From Diplosphaera chodatii (taxonomy: Eukaryota > Chlorophyta > Trebouxiophyceae > Prasiolales > Stichococcaceae), in the NCBI GenBank assembly GCA_032358165.1, contig JAALGY010000031.1, forward strand, positions 1,736,001 to 1,800,000: 64,000 nucleotides of DNA, read 5' to 3'. The translations under genes were made by a program, and so were the position numbers. The notes under the pieces are model-generated. The model was not told where the DNA came from and did no database searches. It saw nothing but the letters and a program-made list of their open reading frames with translations. Within the stretch, counting starts at the first letter, position 1. Each line of letters opens with the position of its first letter. Below are positions 10,845-24,424 of this stretch, piece by piece.

Positions 10845-13243
10845 ATGGACCGCGACATCTTCTCATCCCTGTGCACCGGGGTGCAATTCAAGCGCAAGCG
10901 TGCCGCGCCCCCCAGCTCTGCGGCGGCAGCCCCCAGTGCAACAGCGACGTTGAGCGCCGCCACGGCAGAGCCAGCAACGAATGATCCTGCGGAGGTGCAC
11001 AGAGCAAAGTAGGCCTGGTGCAGATGACCGTCATCCGCATCGTTTGGCAGCTGCTACAGTTGCTGTACGCTGATCTGCAGGCAGACAATGTGCTGCGCAA
11101 GCGGCACCGCATCAAGGTGAACGGCGGCCAGGTGCCGCCGCCGCTGCGCTCCTTCCAGCAGCTGCAATCACAGCCCAGGTGCCCGGCGGGCCTGCAGGCC
11201 ACGCTGGCGGGCATCGGGTGCACGACGCCGACCCCCATCCAGTGCCAGGCCATCCCCATCCTGCTGGGGGGGCGCGAGGTTCTTGCTGTAGCGCCGACAG
11301 GTGGGATAGCTTCACTACGATAAGCATTGCATTGCTACAGGCAGGATGGCTTCAGTTCACCTGCGACCAAGGCAGGCGTCGTGGTCATTCAGTGTCTTGA
11401 TGCCGGCTCGGCTGATCTTCCTCTTGATGGCACTGCACAGGCTCTGGTAAGACCCTCGCATACCTGCTGCCGCTCCTAGTGGCGCTGTGCGCGCAAGGGC
11501 CCAGCCCCGGCCCCAGAGCAGCAATCATGGCCCCTACAAGGGAGCTGGCGGCCCAGATTGCACGCGTGCTGGACGCCCTGCTGCCAGGCAGCGGCCTGCG
11601 CAGCAGCCTGCTGAGCAGCTCCACAGCAGCCGGCACAGACTTTGCAAAGGTGCTCAGGCCAGGGCTTGGATGGTGGCAAGCCCAATGATGCCACAACCAG
11701 CACCCTAGTCAAGCATGTAGCAAGCCCCATGGCCGGCAACACCAAACCCCGCTCCGCAGGTCGACATCCTGGTGGGCACGCCGCTGCTGGCCGGCAAGCT
11801 CATCAAGTCGGAGCGGCTGCAGCTGGCGAGCGCCCGATTTCTGGTGTTGGATGAGGGTGACCGCCTGCTGGACGACCAGTTTGTAGAGCAAGTGGACGCT
11901 GTGCTGGCTGCGTGCACAAACCCTCACCTTGTGAGTCATCGTGCCTGACCTGGTGTGCACACAGGCAGCATGCATCTGGCTGGTGATGCATGGCCCAGCA
12001 TGTATCTGTTGTGCACCCCACCAGCTCGCAAAGCAATGCACAGCCAGATCGTGACTCAGCGTCCTGAACAATCTGCGCAGGTCCGGGGACTGTTCAGCGC
12101 ATCACTGTCAGAGACGGTGGAGGATCTGGCACGCACCATCATGCACAACCCAGTGCGGGTGACAGTGGGTGAACCTCCTTGCAACACTGCATCATGTTGT
12201 GCACAACTGCACCAGCAGCAACACAGCAGGGCGCCCCCGCATGCTCTCAGCTGCATGCTACCGTGTCTGCGCAGGGGAGCGCGGCACATCAGCAGCCTCT
12301 GTGCATCAGCGCCTGCAGTTTGTGGGCAACGAGTCTGGCAAACTGCTGGCGCTGCGGCAGGTGTGGTGCGATGGGAGGCCTGCTTGCGGCTGCTGTTGGG
12401 GCGGCATCTGCTGCATCGTGCACTGTGCACTGGTGGCACCACGCTGTTCATTATGCATGCAGGCGCTGGCAAAGGGCCTGCGGCCGCCCGTCCTGGTGTT
12501 TGTGTCCAGCAAAGACCGCGCCCTGGCGCTTCACAGGTGCATCACTGATGCTCTGCAGCAAGCTGTGGTCTGCAGCCGTCAGCTGATGGTCAGCGCTCAG
12601 GTGTGCCTGCTGTGCGCAGGGACCTGGTCCTGAATGATCTTCCAGCTGACAGCATCACAGCCGATCAGGGGCAGGCGGCGCGACGCAAGGCAATCGAAAA
12701 GTTCCGCAGCGGCAAGACGTGGCTGCTGATCACCACGGACCTGCTTGCACGGGTGAGCCACATGGTGCACACTGTGCACAGTCCCCATGGCCGTGTGCAA
12801 CTCGATGGCAATCTTCAGGGTGTTCGTTCAACGCGCAGGGCATCGACTTTGTGCTGGACACCGTCATCAGCTACGACTTTCCGAACAGCAGCATAGATTA
12901 CGTCCACCGGGTGGGCCGCACAGGGCGTGCCGGGCGCACAGGTCCGTCGGAGTAATGCTCCAATTATATTGCTCAGAGTGTTTCCTCCGTGCATACGCTT
13001 GCCCTTGCACACAGCCTGTCATGCAGCCGGGACAGGACGTCTTGCTTTGCAGGCCACGCTGTGACATTCTTCACCGAGGACGACATGCCGCGGGTCAAGA
13101 AGATTGCCAACATCATTGTCGCCGCTGGTGGCGAGGTGCCGCCCTACATCGCAGACTTCAAGGAAGCAATACACGAAAATCCAAGGCCAAAGCAGGCAGC
13201 CGTTGGAGAAAAAGCCAATGGAAAACAAAGCCGCCTCGCATGA
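10845..13243 (+). CDS. DDX52: DEAD-box RNA helicase DDX52/Rok1 type
   Basis: ATP-dependent RNA helicase of the Rok1/DDX52 group, needed in the nucleolus for early 18S rRNA processing. The start is ATG 10845 ([19 protein letters not shown]). Helicase motifs fall in order over about ten exons: the family signature [21 protein letters not shown] motif [19 protein letters not shown], motif I split by an intron (APTG then SGKT near 11450), Ia PTRELAAQ, Ib [16 protein letters not shown] (11855), III SAS (12100), [31 protein letters not shown], and [13 protein letters not shown]. The end [20 protein letters not shown] then [15 protein letters not shown] matches DDX52 closely. Stop at 13241-13243. 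Motif II is DEGD rather than DEAD, and motif III is SAS rather than SAT. Confidence 0.92.
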
Positions 13244-14117
13244 CTGTCGGCTCTGGGATGCTCCAAACATGCGGCCTTTAACTCGGTAGATGGATGGCAA
13301 GAGTCAGACAGCTGTAGGCATAGACATCATCTTGATGCAGAAAGTGTCTTGAGGGTGCACATGCCATGGTCTAAAGGTTGAGGTCTGTACGCCACTGCAC
13401 TCGCTCGGCCCCCATAAATAGCGGGTGGCTCCAAAATGATCAGGCACGGTGTTGCTGATGGGATGCCAGACCGCTTCCTGATCCCTTCATGATGTCCCCA
13501 TTCAGATTCACCTTTCACAATGAATCTTCACGGCTTGCACGGTGGCCCCCGTCCTGACTACTGCACAGCAAACTCGTAGATACACCTCATAAGGACCGTT
13601 GCATGGTGCTGCCTGACAACAGTGGCAAGACATACAGCAAGTTCTGGCTTCAGGCAAGCGATCCCGGCATGAGAGCGATGAGCCTGCTGCTGATATAGTC
13701 GCTGTGGCAGGTCATCGTCGTCTCGAAGCTGATGTTGAAGCAGTGAACAGGTAGCGCGGCTTCATGTCATCTTGTTAACCGGTGTGCACCCTGCCGCCGC
13801 CCTGGCACACACAGAGCAGCAATGGTGCGGCGCTGCCACAGACGCTGTGCAGGCTGATGATGTGTGCATTCGATGCCATTGTCCTGTACTTTTGCCACCT
13901 GTGTTGCACTCTCCACGCGATACACTAATCCTCCACGCAATACACTGGGTGGTGCAGGCAGCACAGCAGCAGATCGGATATCTGTCGGGCCAGAGGCGGC
14001 ACCTGTGCAGGCAAGCCATTCACAGCATTACATGGAAGGACCCCCATCATACTAAACATACTGAAGGACAACTTCGCGTTGCATTCTCGTGCCGAAGTAT
14101 TGCTGAAGCCGTTGGGT
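13244..14117. other. Region without recognised gene
   Basis: Starts with the DDX52 3' UTR. The rest may hold 5' exons of the RING-like segment that follows, but no coding similarity is recognisable. Confidence 0.4.
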
Positions 14118-14468
14118 ATGATCAACACTGACATCGCACTGTGCCATCGCAGCTCCTGCGACTACCCGGTGATTGACTACGGCAGGCTGTGGCCTTGCCT
14201 GCACGCCTTCTGCATGGGCTGCGTTGGCGACATGGACAGCTGCAAATTGTGCGTGCTGCATGCAGAAATGGCGGTGATGGAACATCGCGTGACCATGATG
14301 TTGCACATGACATGCTACAAGCAATGCTCGCACTCAACATCCTGCACGTCATCTCACACACAAGCTGTCCCTGCATTCCAGGTGTCGGTGCGCCATATCG
14401 CGTGTGGAGCGAATCCCAGCACAGCAGCTTTTCATCTCAGCCGCTACGCTGCAGGCGTTCAAATGTGA
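14118..14468 (+). CDS. RING-like cysteine/histidine segment, gene unresolved
   Basis: An open frame contains CHRSSCDYPVIDYGRLWPC followed by LHAFCMGCVGDMDSCKLC. The second half fits the RING pattern C-x-H-x2-C-x2-C-x6-C-x2-C, but the first pair is C-x4-C rather than C-x2-C. RING domains usually act as ubiquitin ligases. Nothing beyond this short patch is recognised, and the ATG at 14118 may be internal to a larger spliced gene reaching upstream or to about 14608. It could also be a chance frame. Confidence 0.35.
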   Translation: MINTDIALCHRSSCDYPVIDYGRLWPCLHAFCMGCVGDMDSCKLCVLHAEMAVMEHRVTMMLHMTCYKQCSHSTSCTSSHTQAVPAFQVSVRHIACGANPSTAAFHLSRYAAGVQM

Positions 14469-15350
14469 GCAGACCTGCAGCAGGCACATGCGCAGAATCT
14501 TGCGCGACAGCATCTGACTGCTGGCCTCTCTGTCCTGCAGCCGAGGCGGAGCTTGTGGAGCACGCCCAGCACGCAGGCCAGCACCTCAGGCACCAATGCA
14601 CTTTCTAGCCAGCATGCAGTGGGTGCTGATGTGGTGGTTTCCGCAGTTGATGATCTGCACATGTGATGAAACGAGTGAAGGGTGTAGCTATGCGGACAGT
14701 GGATGTGTACAGCCTGCATGGTGCTGATGCACAACAGCTCCACGACACTTGTGCAGCACACCAGAAGTGTCAAGTCTACCGGGCCACCTACCCTATCGTC
14801 TTGGTCATCATGCTGCGGTTGTGTCTGTCCAGTCACATCGGCAAGGTGGCAGGATTGGGTGTCTGTCGATCGTCAAGGCACAGCAAAACTGTTGACCATC
14901 AATAACTGGTCTGCCGTGTCAGTATTTCACACCCGACGATGACAAGTGTGAACGTCAATCCCATGATGTGGCATTGGAGTTTGTGCAAAAGAAGGTGGTA
15001 GGGGCGGCTTTCACCAGTCAAGCTAGACAAGGCCGAGGACGCTGACGCCCCTCATGTCGGATGTGCCATTGCCTCAAGATGGACGCCTCGTTGTTGCTTT
15101 GAAGGGCTCTTGAGCAGCAATAATCAAGTAGCAATTGAACCACAGACAGAACCGTTTGTGGCCCACGTACCCCCACAAGACGAGGTTGGGTGTGCCACAC
15201 ATCACTAGAGAGAGCTGACTACTCCGAGCACAGAGGATTTGGAGGGCGTCCTGATCTCGCTGCACATGACGGCAGTTGTTGTCTCGTGTTTCGATAAGTG
15301 CGCCATGCTGATCAGTCGTCCCACGCATCTGCAGATCGGGAGCAGGCATG
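14469..15350. other. Spacer, no gene seen
   Basis: About 880 bp between the RING-like segment and the stop of the Ded1/DDX3-like helicase. No convincing coding sequence. Confidence 0.5.
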
Positions 15351-18241
<2,891 letters not shown>

Positions 18242-19164
18242 GCTGGGCAACCTTGCTGGTCTGTGCCCTCACGACCGCCAACCTTCCCGATCGGTATACC
18301 GCCTATGCTCTTTGAGCTGCTGATCCACCCTGATACTGCAGTGGGTCTAGCAATGAAACGCCGTCGCAGCAAGCAACCTGGACAATCCCCGTCACACGCT
18401 GCAATGGCAATGACAGCAAAATCTCTAACCGGCATTCAATGCATGCGTTCATTATGTTCGGCTTTTCAGCCGCCGGGAACCCCCCTGTAGGTGCCTGATC
18501 GAGCAGTCCCACCAGGATGCTTGGTACCAAAATTGCTGCTTGCAGTGTTGCACTTGAAGCGGACGGCACGTCGAGGATGTAGATGTATAGCAGGACGAAC
18601 AGCCGTGGACAACATGAAGCCAGCATGGACAGCAAGCTGGACGCCAGGTGATCTGGAATAGCCCGCAGATGTTGTCTAGTGCGGCAGTGAACCATTGTTG
18701 GCACGTCTTTCCGCGTCGCGAATGCTTTTGTAAGCGTCGTGTTAATGTCGAAAGCAATAGTCGCATTAGCGCACAAAACCACGCACTCAGATCGCTGAAC
18801 GGAGTGCAGATCCCGCTGCAGCTGTGCCACATGGGATATTGCAGTGACAGCCCTGCCACGGCCTAGCAGGCCGCGAATGGTCACAACAGCATGACACCTG
18901 CTGGCATTCCAGCGCCCTTGTGCCGCTTTGCCACCCAGGTGCACTGAAAGGTGGCTGGTTGCTGTGCTGGCCGCCGATCCGTGCCAGCGACGTGTCAACC
19001 TACTGACTTATCAGCAAGAGACACTTGCGCAGACATTGGCAGCAAACTTGGTGGTGCCGGCCTCGCCGCACGCAGCTCACCCTGTCTGTCAACATACCTG
19101 CAGCATGGTGATTAACTCGTGAACATGCGCATGGTGAGCTTGTAAACGTATGCGCACACGACGG
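18242..19164. other. Intergenic region with an unexplained open frame
   Basis: About 920 bp between the helicase start and the L17 stop, both minus strand. It should hold the helicase promoter and the L17 3' UTR. A 231-codon open frame on the minus strand (18303-18998) includes a hydrophobic stretch (RLFVLLYIYILDVPSASS) but resembles nothing I know. Confidence 0.4.
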
Positions 19165-19756
19165 TCACGCCAACTTGACAGTCCTGAGGGGCAGCAGTGT
19201 CTAGGGTGAGGCAGAGGAGCGCACTCGATGAATGCCATTTGAGCAGCGTCATTTGATCGCTGCCGTGTCTGAAGCACCCTTGTGTAGCCGCCCTGCCGAT
19301 GCTTGTACCTCTCCGCCAGCTCCGTGAAGAGCTTGTGCACTGCCGTGTCACTCTTCACTATTGCGCCCGCCCGGCGCCGGGCGGGAAGCGTGGCCTGTCG
19401 CAGCAGGTGTCGGCATTAGTGAAGCAGAGCACACACCACCAATCGTGTGTGTACAAGCACTTGCGCGAGTCAGGCGGCTGCAGAGGCTGCGCTGCACCTG
19501 CTTGCCCAGCGTGACCACCTGGTCCGCCAGCCGGCGCAGCTCCTTCGCACGCGGCAGAGTGGTCTCGATGCGCTCATGTGTGATAAGCTGCGTGACCATC
19601 GTCCTGCAGGCAACCAAAAGCGCGGCTGATGTCCGCGTGCATCTGCTGCTCTGAGCCAGACATGACTCCTGAAAATGCGAAAGCAGCGCACTTGAGCATG
19701 GCCAGCCGGTGCGGCGTGCGTCGTCCTAATTTTCGAAAGTTGACCCGGTGCTTCAT
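19165..19756 (-). CDS. Ribosomal protein L17, bacterial type (organellar)
   Basis: Large-subunit protein bL17 of an organelle ribosome; bL17m is the likely identity because no long transit peptide precedes the conserved start. ATG at 19756 gives MKHRVNFRKLGRRTPHRLAM. Splicing AA|G at the first intron gives LKTMVTQLITHERIETTLP then RAKELRRLADQVVTLGKQ, the L17 core. A third exon reads IVKSDTAVHKLFTELAERYK then HRQGGYTRVLQT and NDAAQMAFIE. A last short exon would end ETVKLA with TGA at 19165-19167. Two donors have the form GTGCGC. Length near 130 residues fits the family. The final exon is an inference from splice phase. Confidence 0.88.
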
Positions 19757-20185
19757 GTTGCTTTGGGATCGTCAGCACCCGTGTCACAAGTGCAATGCTA
19801 GCGTCGCAACCATGTGTGGCAGGCTAGCAGGTGACAGGCTTTCTCAACTCGAGGTAAGCAGTCGGCATCCTGTCAAAAGCCGTCAGATCCGCCCAACATG
19901 CTCAACGCTTGCTGCACCATGCAACGCACTCGAGCAACCACCTCCAATGCCTTGCGAATGTGATGTAGCTGGAAGGGCTAAGGATGTTGTGCGCCTTGGT
20001 CGCTGTGGCCCGATGGCTTCGTTGTTCTAAGGTCACATGACAGTCCCAGGCTTGCACGATCCTCGGCCGCATCGAGCCTGCATAATGTCCTCAGGCAACA
20101 GGAGGCGTACAATCCAGCCTGACGCCCGACTTGTTCTGCTTCTGTTCTGCCCTCTTTCGCTCAGCTGACGCTGTCCTCGCACGCC
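19757..20185. promoter_or_regulatory. Divergent intergenic spacer
   Basis: About 430 bp between the L17 start (minus) and the DNAAF11 start (plus). Both promoters should lie here; no motif is recognised. Confidence 0.4.
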
Positions 20186-21945
20186 ATGGTGTGCATCACG
20201 GTGGAGCTCATTCGCAAGGTAGGTGCCGCAGCCGGCATCAGGCATGTGTACACCGTTGCATCACGCTAACACGTGGGCGACCTTGCGCACAGAGAGCCGA
20301 GCATCATTCAACAAGCCTGTATGAGCTGGAGGAGCTTTCGCTCGCTCAACAACACCTGGACCATATTGGTCTGCTGGGCCGTGTGTGCCCTAACCTCAAC
20401 ATTTTGACGCTACAAGGAAACAGCATTGCAAAACTGGAGAACTTGAGCCGTCTGAAGGTTTGTGACTTCCCGTGGGCGACTTTGTGCCAGTCCGTGTACA
20501 TTGAACACCGTGCCTGCAAGCTCAGATGAGTACACGTCCCCATGCAGGAACTCCGGTACCTCAATGTTGCCATGAACCACATCAGCCGGTGCGAGAATCT
20601 GCAGGGCTGCGAGTCGCTGCAGAAGCTTGACCTGACGCTGAACAGAATTGGCGTTGCTGAGCTGCCAAGCCTTGCCGTGCTCCAAGCAAACTTGCAGCTG
20701 CGCCGAATCTACCTGCTAGGCAACCCATGCACTGCGTGGCAGGAGCATCGCCAATTTGTGATTGCGACACTGCCGCAAATTGAGCATCTGGTGACCAGTC
20801 TGTGCTTGCCCTAGCAGTCTCACTTCTGGTTTCACACACGAGCACCCCATGCACCAAGCTAATGATCAAGTACACAAGTTGCGCAGGATGGCACCGATGT
20901 TCTCCGGTCCGAGCAGATCTCTGCCAAGCGGCAGCTTCCAGAATTGGTTGCGTACATACGGTCACAGCAGGACGACACCCATGTGCACCCAGCCCAGAAT
21001 GAAGATGACGACGGTATGGTGTTTCTGCCTATTGAGTTGCATGACACACTTTCTTCAGACGCCGATGACTGACTGATATAGTGACATGCGGAAGCGTGCT
21101 ACCAATGCACAAGTTCCCTGGGATCACCAATCCAAGCCTTCTCTCAGACCCTGATGACTTGGGCTTGCCAAACCCTCCGAAAGTGGGTTGTGAAGTGCAA
21201 CCTCGAGCAGTGGCAGATCCTACACAAGCCAGATCCCTATCCGTGCGTGTGCACTTTGAGCTGTCTCCACTTCTTGTTTCAATATCACAGTGTAGCCTTC
21301 GCATGCTCCAATCCACGACACTGTTTTATGTCGTATACAGGCAGCTGACGATAGCAGGCCACGCCAGAAAAACCAAGGGAGATGGGCATTCACACTTAAA
21401 GAGGGAGACGGCACACTTCTTCTCACGCTTTTGGTAGGCAAGTTCATGAGCATGGAGAACATTGACATCAATGTGCACACGTGGTACGTGCACATCTTGC
21501 TGAAGGTGCGAATCCACACGGAAGTTGCACCACAGTATCTTGTGCGTTGCGTCACTCGTAGCCGGATGTATGATGCATCATAAACCACACGAAGTGTATA
21601 TCATGCCGCTGCATGAGAAGTATACGACACAACAAGACACACTGGTCACAAGTGCAGGGCCAAACGTTTTGTGTGCATTTGCCAGTCGAATCCAAACCTT
21701 GCACTGTTCGGGCAACCCATTCTGCCATTACTGGAGTTCTATCAGTCCATATGGACACAACAAAACAATTGGTGATGCATTCACATAGCAAACAGCCTGA
21801 GGCCACTGATGCAAGAGTTCCCTCAAGGTGGCTGTACCCATTTGTTGCGCAGTTTTTTTTTTGCTTGTCAACTGTACGCATGTGCACTTGGGCATCGACT
21901 TACACAGGTGTGATGAGGCCCTACCGGCTGGTGCGATCTTGGTAG
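20186..21945 (+). CDS. DNAAF11: Dynein axonemal assembly factor 11 (LRRC6)
   Basis: Cytoplasmic factor that helps pre-assemble ciliary dynein arms. Exon 1 (20186-20218) encodes MVCITVELIRK with a good start context (CGCCATGG). Exon 2 (20293-20457) gives RAEHHSTSLYELEELSLAQQ and leucine-rich repeats (NLNILTLQGNSIAKLENL). Exon 3 (20548-20790) continues ELRYLNVAMNHISRCENL to LGNPCTAWQEHRQFVIATLP. Exon 4 (20887-21013) begins DGTDVLRSEQISAKRQ and ends acidic. A later exon encodes the CS/p23-like domain (WAFTLKEGDGTLLLTLLVGK, IDINVHTWYVHILLK), followed from 21659 by GQTFCVHLPVESKPCTVRAT. The order LRR, LRR cap, coiled/acidic region, CS domain is that of LRRC6. Exons between 21014 and 21360 and the 3' end are uncertain; 21945 is the end of the open frame. 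Confidence 0.88.
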
Positions 21946-22430
21946 GCGAGGCTGGTGTTCATTGCCATGAACACATCCCTCACGTCATCCAGTGATGCAT
22001 ATATGGTGTGGAGTGTCGGCCAATGTCCACACTGCAATGAGCGAGTGGGAGCCATTATCTTTTCCTCCGGATGGTTTTGGGAAACACTGGGCAATGGCAA
22101 TGCCGAGCGCACAATTGTGACCTCATCTCGTGTTTGTCACCCCCATAAGCCAGCTCCAGTCATCGATATATGAGCCTCATTGCCTGCATTCTTTTTCCCT
22201 CACTTCATCACAGATATGTGTGCACATCGTTCCGCTGTCTCCATCTTCAGTTTTCTACACTTTGTTATCTGTGCTTCTTTTTGTTTTGATTTTGTTTTGT
22301 TTTTGTTTTGGTTGATCGCCTTGTGTACGTACAACATTGTTCATGCCGCCTCTGCTGGGCCCCTGCATCAGCCATGAGGCTTTGTCAGACCACACATGTA
22401 TTCTTTCTTTGCTCCCTTCCTTTGCATGTT
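21946..22430. other. Spacer with T/G-rich tract
   Basis: No gene is seen. The part near 22256-22315 is a run of TTTTG/GTTTT units that may be a decayed (CAAA)n tail of LINE-B in minus orientation. Confidence 0.45.
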
Positions 22431-22600
22431 TTGTTTGTGTGTTTTTTGCAAATAAAGGGCGTCCAGACCAGAACCAAGCTCATCATGAACACGCCTCTGC
22501 GGCACAATGCGGCTTGCTTTGCATGGGGGCACAAGGGCTGTCGAGGCACATATGCAGACGAACAAGCTTCTTTCCTTCATCGGTAGTATTGCCTTGCGTT
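22431..22600 (-). mobile_element. LINE-B 3' fragment, diverged
   Basis: Reads as the reverse complement of the LINE-B 3' end (tail, then AAAGGGCGTCCAGACCAGAA). It is more diverged than the other copies and marks the left edge of the cluster. Confidence 0.7.
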
Positions 22601-22734
22601 GATTTTAGGACCTGCACTTTACCTACTTCTGTCTATCTCATCAACACTATTGGGTCCGTTCTATTATTCAATGTGTGCTTTAGTATCATTGTCGCACGCT
22701 TGTGTTGCTTGCTTGCTGTTCAACGACGCATTTT

Positions 22735-22892
22735 GTTTGTTTCTTTGCTTGCTTGTTTTCTACAAAGGGCATCCAGACCAGAACCAAGCTCAACGAACAA
22801 GGCTCTGCGGCACAATGCGGCGTCTCACGTGGGAACGTGAGGGCGGTTGGGTGGGCCATCAAAAAGCTCTGTTCGAAACATGTCAATGGAGG
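22735..22892 (-). mobile_element. LINE-B 3' fragment, left arm of inverted pair
   Basis: Minus-oriented LINE-B: GT-rich tail, CTACAAAGGGC, then the conserved 3' region up to CAATGGAGGA. It faces a plus-oriented copy beginning about 90 bp further on. Confidence 0.8.
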
Positions 22893-23136
22893 ACTTGTAC
22901 GACCATTAGGTAGCCTGCCTCATCGGGACTATTGCCTTGCGCTGGTCTCATGGGCCCTGCATTCCCTTGTGGGTTCAGTGTCCTCCATTGACATATTTCG
23001 AACAGAGCATTTTGATGACCTGCCCAGCCGCCCTCACGTTCCCACGTGAGACGCCGCATTGTGCCGCAGAGCCTTGTTCATTGAGCTTGGTTCTGGTCTG
23101 GACGCCCTTTGTAAAAAGCAAACAAACAAACAAACA
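22893..23136 (+). mobile_element. LINE-B 3' fragment, right arm of inverted pair
   Basis: Plus-oriented LINE-B from TTGTACGACCATTAGG to the TTTGTAA signal and (CAAA)n tail. The last 130 bp are the inverted complement of the preceding fragment, so the pair can fold back on itself. Confidence 0.85.
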
Positions 23137-23555
23137 AGACCAAATTGGATGCTTTATCTGTTGCAGCGGCGCAGCTTGCACCCTGTCTTGCATGTATTTT
23201 TAACTCGTGTCAACGAGTTGCAGCGTTGCCAAGGAGCTGGGCATTGTGCGGCATCACGCCAATTCATAAGGGGGGCGACACATCTGATCCGGGTAATTAC
23301 CGTGGCATTGCTGTTGGGTCTCTGTTGGCAAAACTATATGCTTGCATGCTGAACGAAAAGCTCATGAGGTGGACCGAGCAGCACCAGCTGCGCGCACGCG
23401 GACAGGCGGGCTTCCGCAAGGACCACCGCACCACCGATCAAACCTTCGTCGTTCGCACCCTCATCGAGAAGGCCAAGGCAGATAAGCAGCCTCTGTACTC
23501 TTGCTTTGTCGATTTCAAGAAGGCATACGATACTGTACCTCGTGATTTGCTTTGG

Positions 23556-23579
23556 CAATGTCAATGTCAATGTCAATGG
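23556..23579 (+). repeat. Tail-only LINE-A insertion, (CAATGT)n
   Basis: Twenty-four bases made of the LINE-A tail unit interrupt the RT frame between DLLW and EKLQRIG. The intact copies at 34970 and 42040 lack them. The insertion is in frame and adds Gln-Cys repeats. Confidence 0.9.
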
Positions 23580-23637
23580 GAGAAGCTGCAGCGGATTGGG
23601 GTGCATGGGGAGTTTCTGAGGGGTGTGCAGGCACTGT

Positions 23638-24424
23638 CATTGACATTGACATTGATTACATACTGGTGGTGGGCCATTTTGGCCTAGCCACAGGCTCTGG
23701 CGGAAAAACCCAGAGCAACATGCACAACGAGTCGTGTACGAAACCGTTCACTCCCCGCTGACAGAATGGTTCCACTCAATCCCGGTTGGATGCACACCCC
23801 TCCAACTCTGCACATTGATTGTGACAACCCCGCAAAAAGGCTGCCAGTTGCCCGGCATCCTGCTGCATAAAGCCTGCCACTGATGTGATGTTGCTGTCCT
23901 CAAACAGCTCCGAATGCTGCACCCTCTGATCCACTAGGGCTGGACACCCCCAGACCATATGCGCCTCATCATCCACCACGCCGCAGCTACACCGCTGACA
24001 CAGCCGCTCTGCCCGCGGCAGCCGCTGCCACCTCCCTGTCTCCACCCCCAGCATGTGACTGCCCATGCGAAACTGTGCTAACCGCCGACGACCGGTCTCG
24101 GAGGCGACTGCCTGCAAGTAGCCGGCCAACTGGTAGTTGTCACCGTTCACAGGGCCCCTGACTCCCAGCCACTCACGCACTTTGCGCAAGTCGCTGCCAT
24201 TCACAGCATCGAAGGTGCGGCGTTGCAGGTGTGCAGTGACAACAGATGTGTCAATGCGCTGCGGCACGCCGTCAACGATGGGTGACATGAAGTGCAGGAA
24301 CGAACACACCTGGGCAGCCCAGCATGCTGAGCTGCTGGTGCTGCGCCCCGGCCGGCTGGCCAGAGCACAGTTCTCCAGGAATGCCTGCTTGGTGAGGCGG
24401 GTGTCCGGCATTGCGACCAGCCAG
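23638..24424 (-). mobile_element. LINE-A copy 2, 5'-truncated, inserted in copy 1
   Basis: Minus-oriented LINE-A 3' end: (CATTGA)n tail, 3' UTR and the C-terminal domain with the zinc-knuckle-like C-x2-C-x9-H-x4-C (CQRCSCGVVDDEAHMVWGC). It is flanked by the direct repeat ACTGT (23633-23637 and 24425-24429), the target-site duplication. Confidence 0.88.

Noticed and set aside
10351..10866. A 171-codon minus-strand frame opposite the DnaJ-type gene
   Set aside because: It is the antisense shadow of the cysteine-rich frame, whose four CxxCxGxG motifs are clearly the real coding signal.
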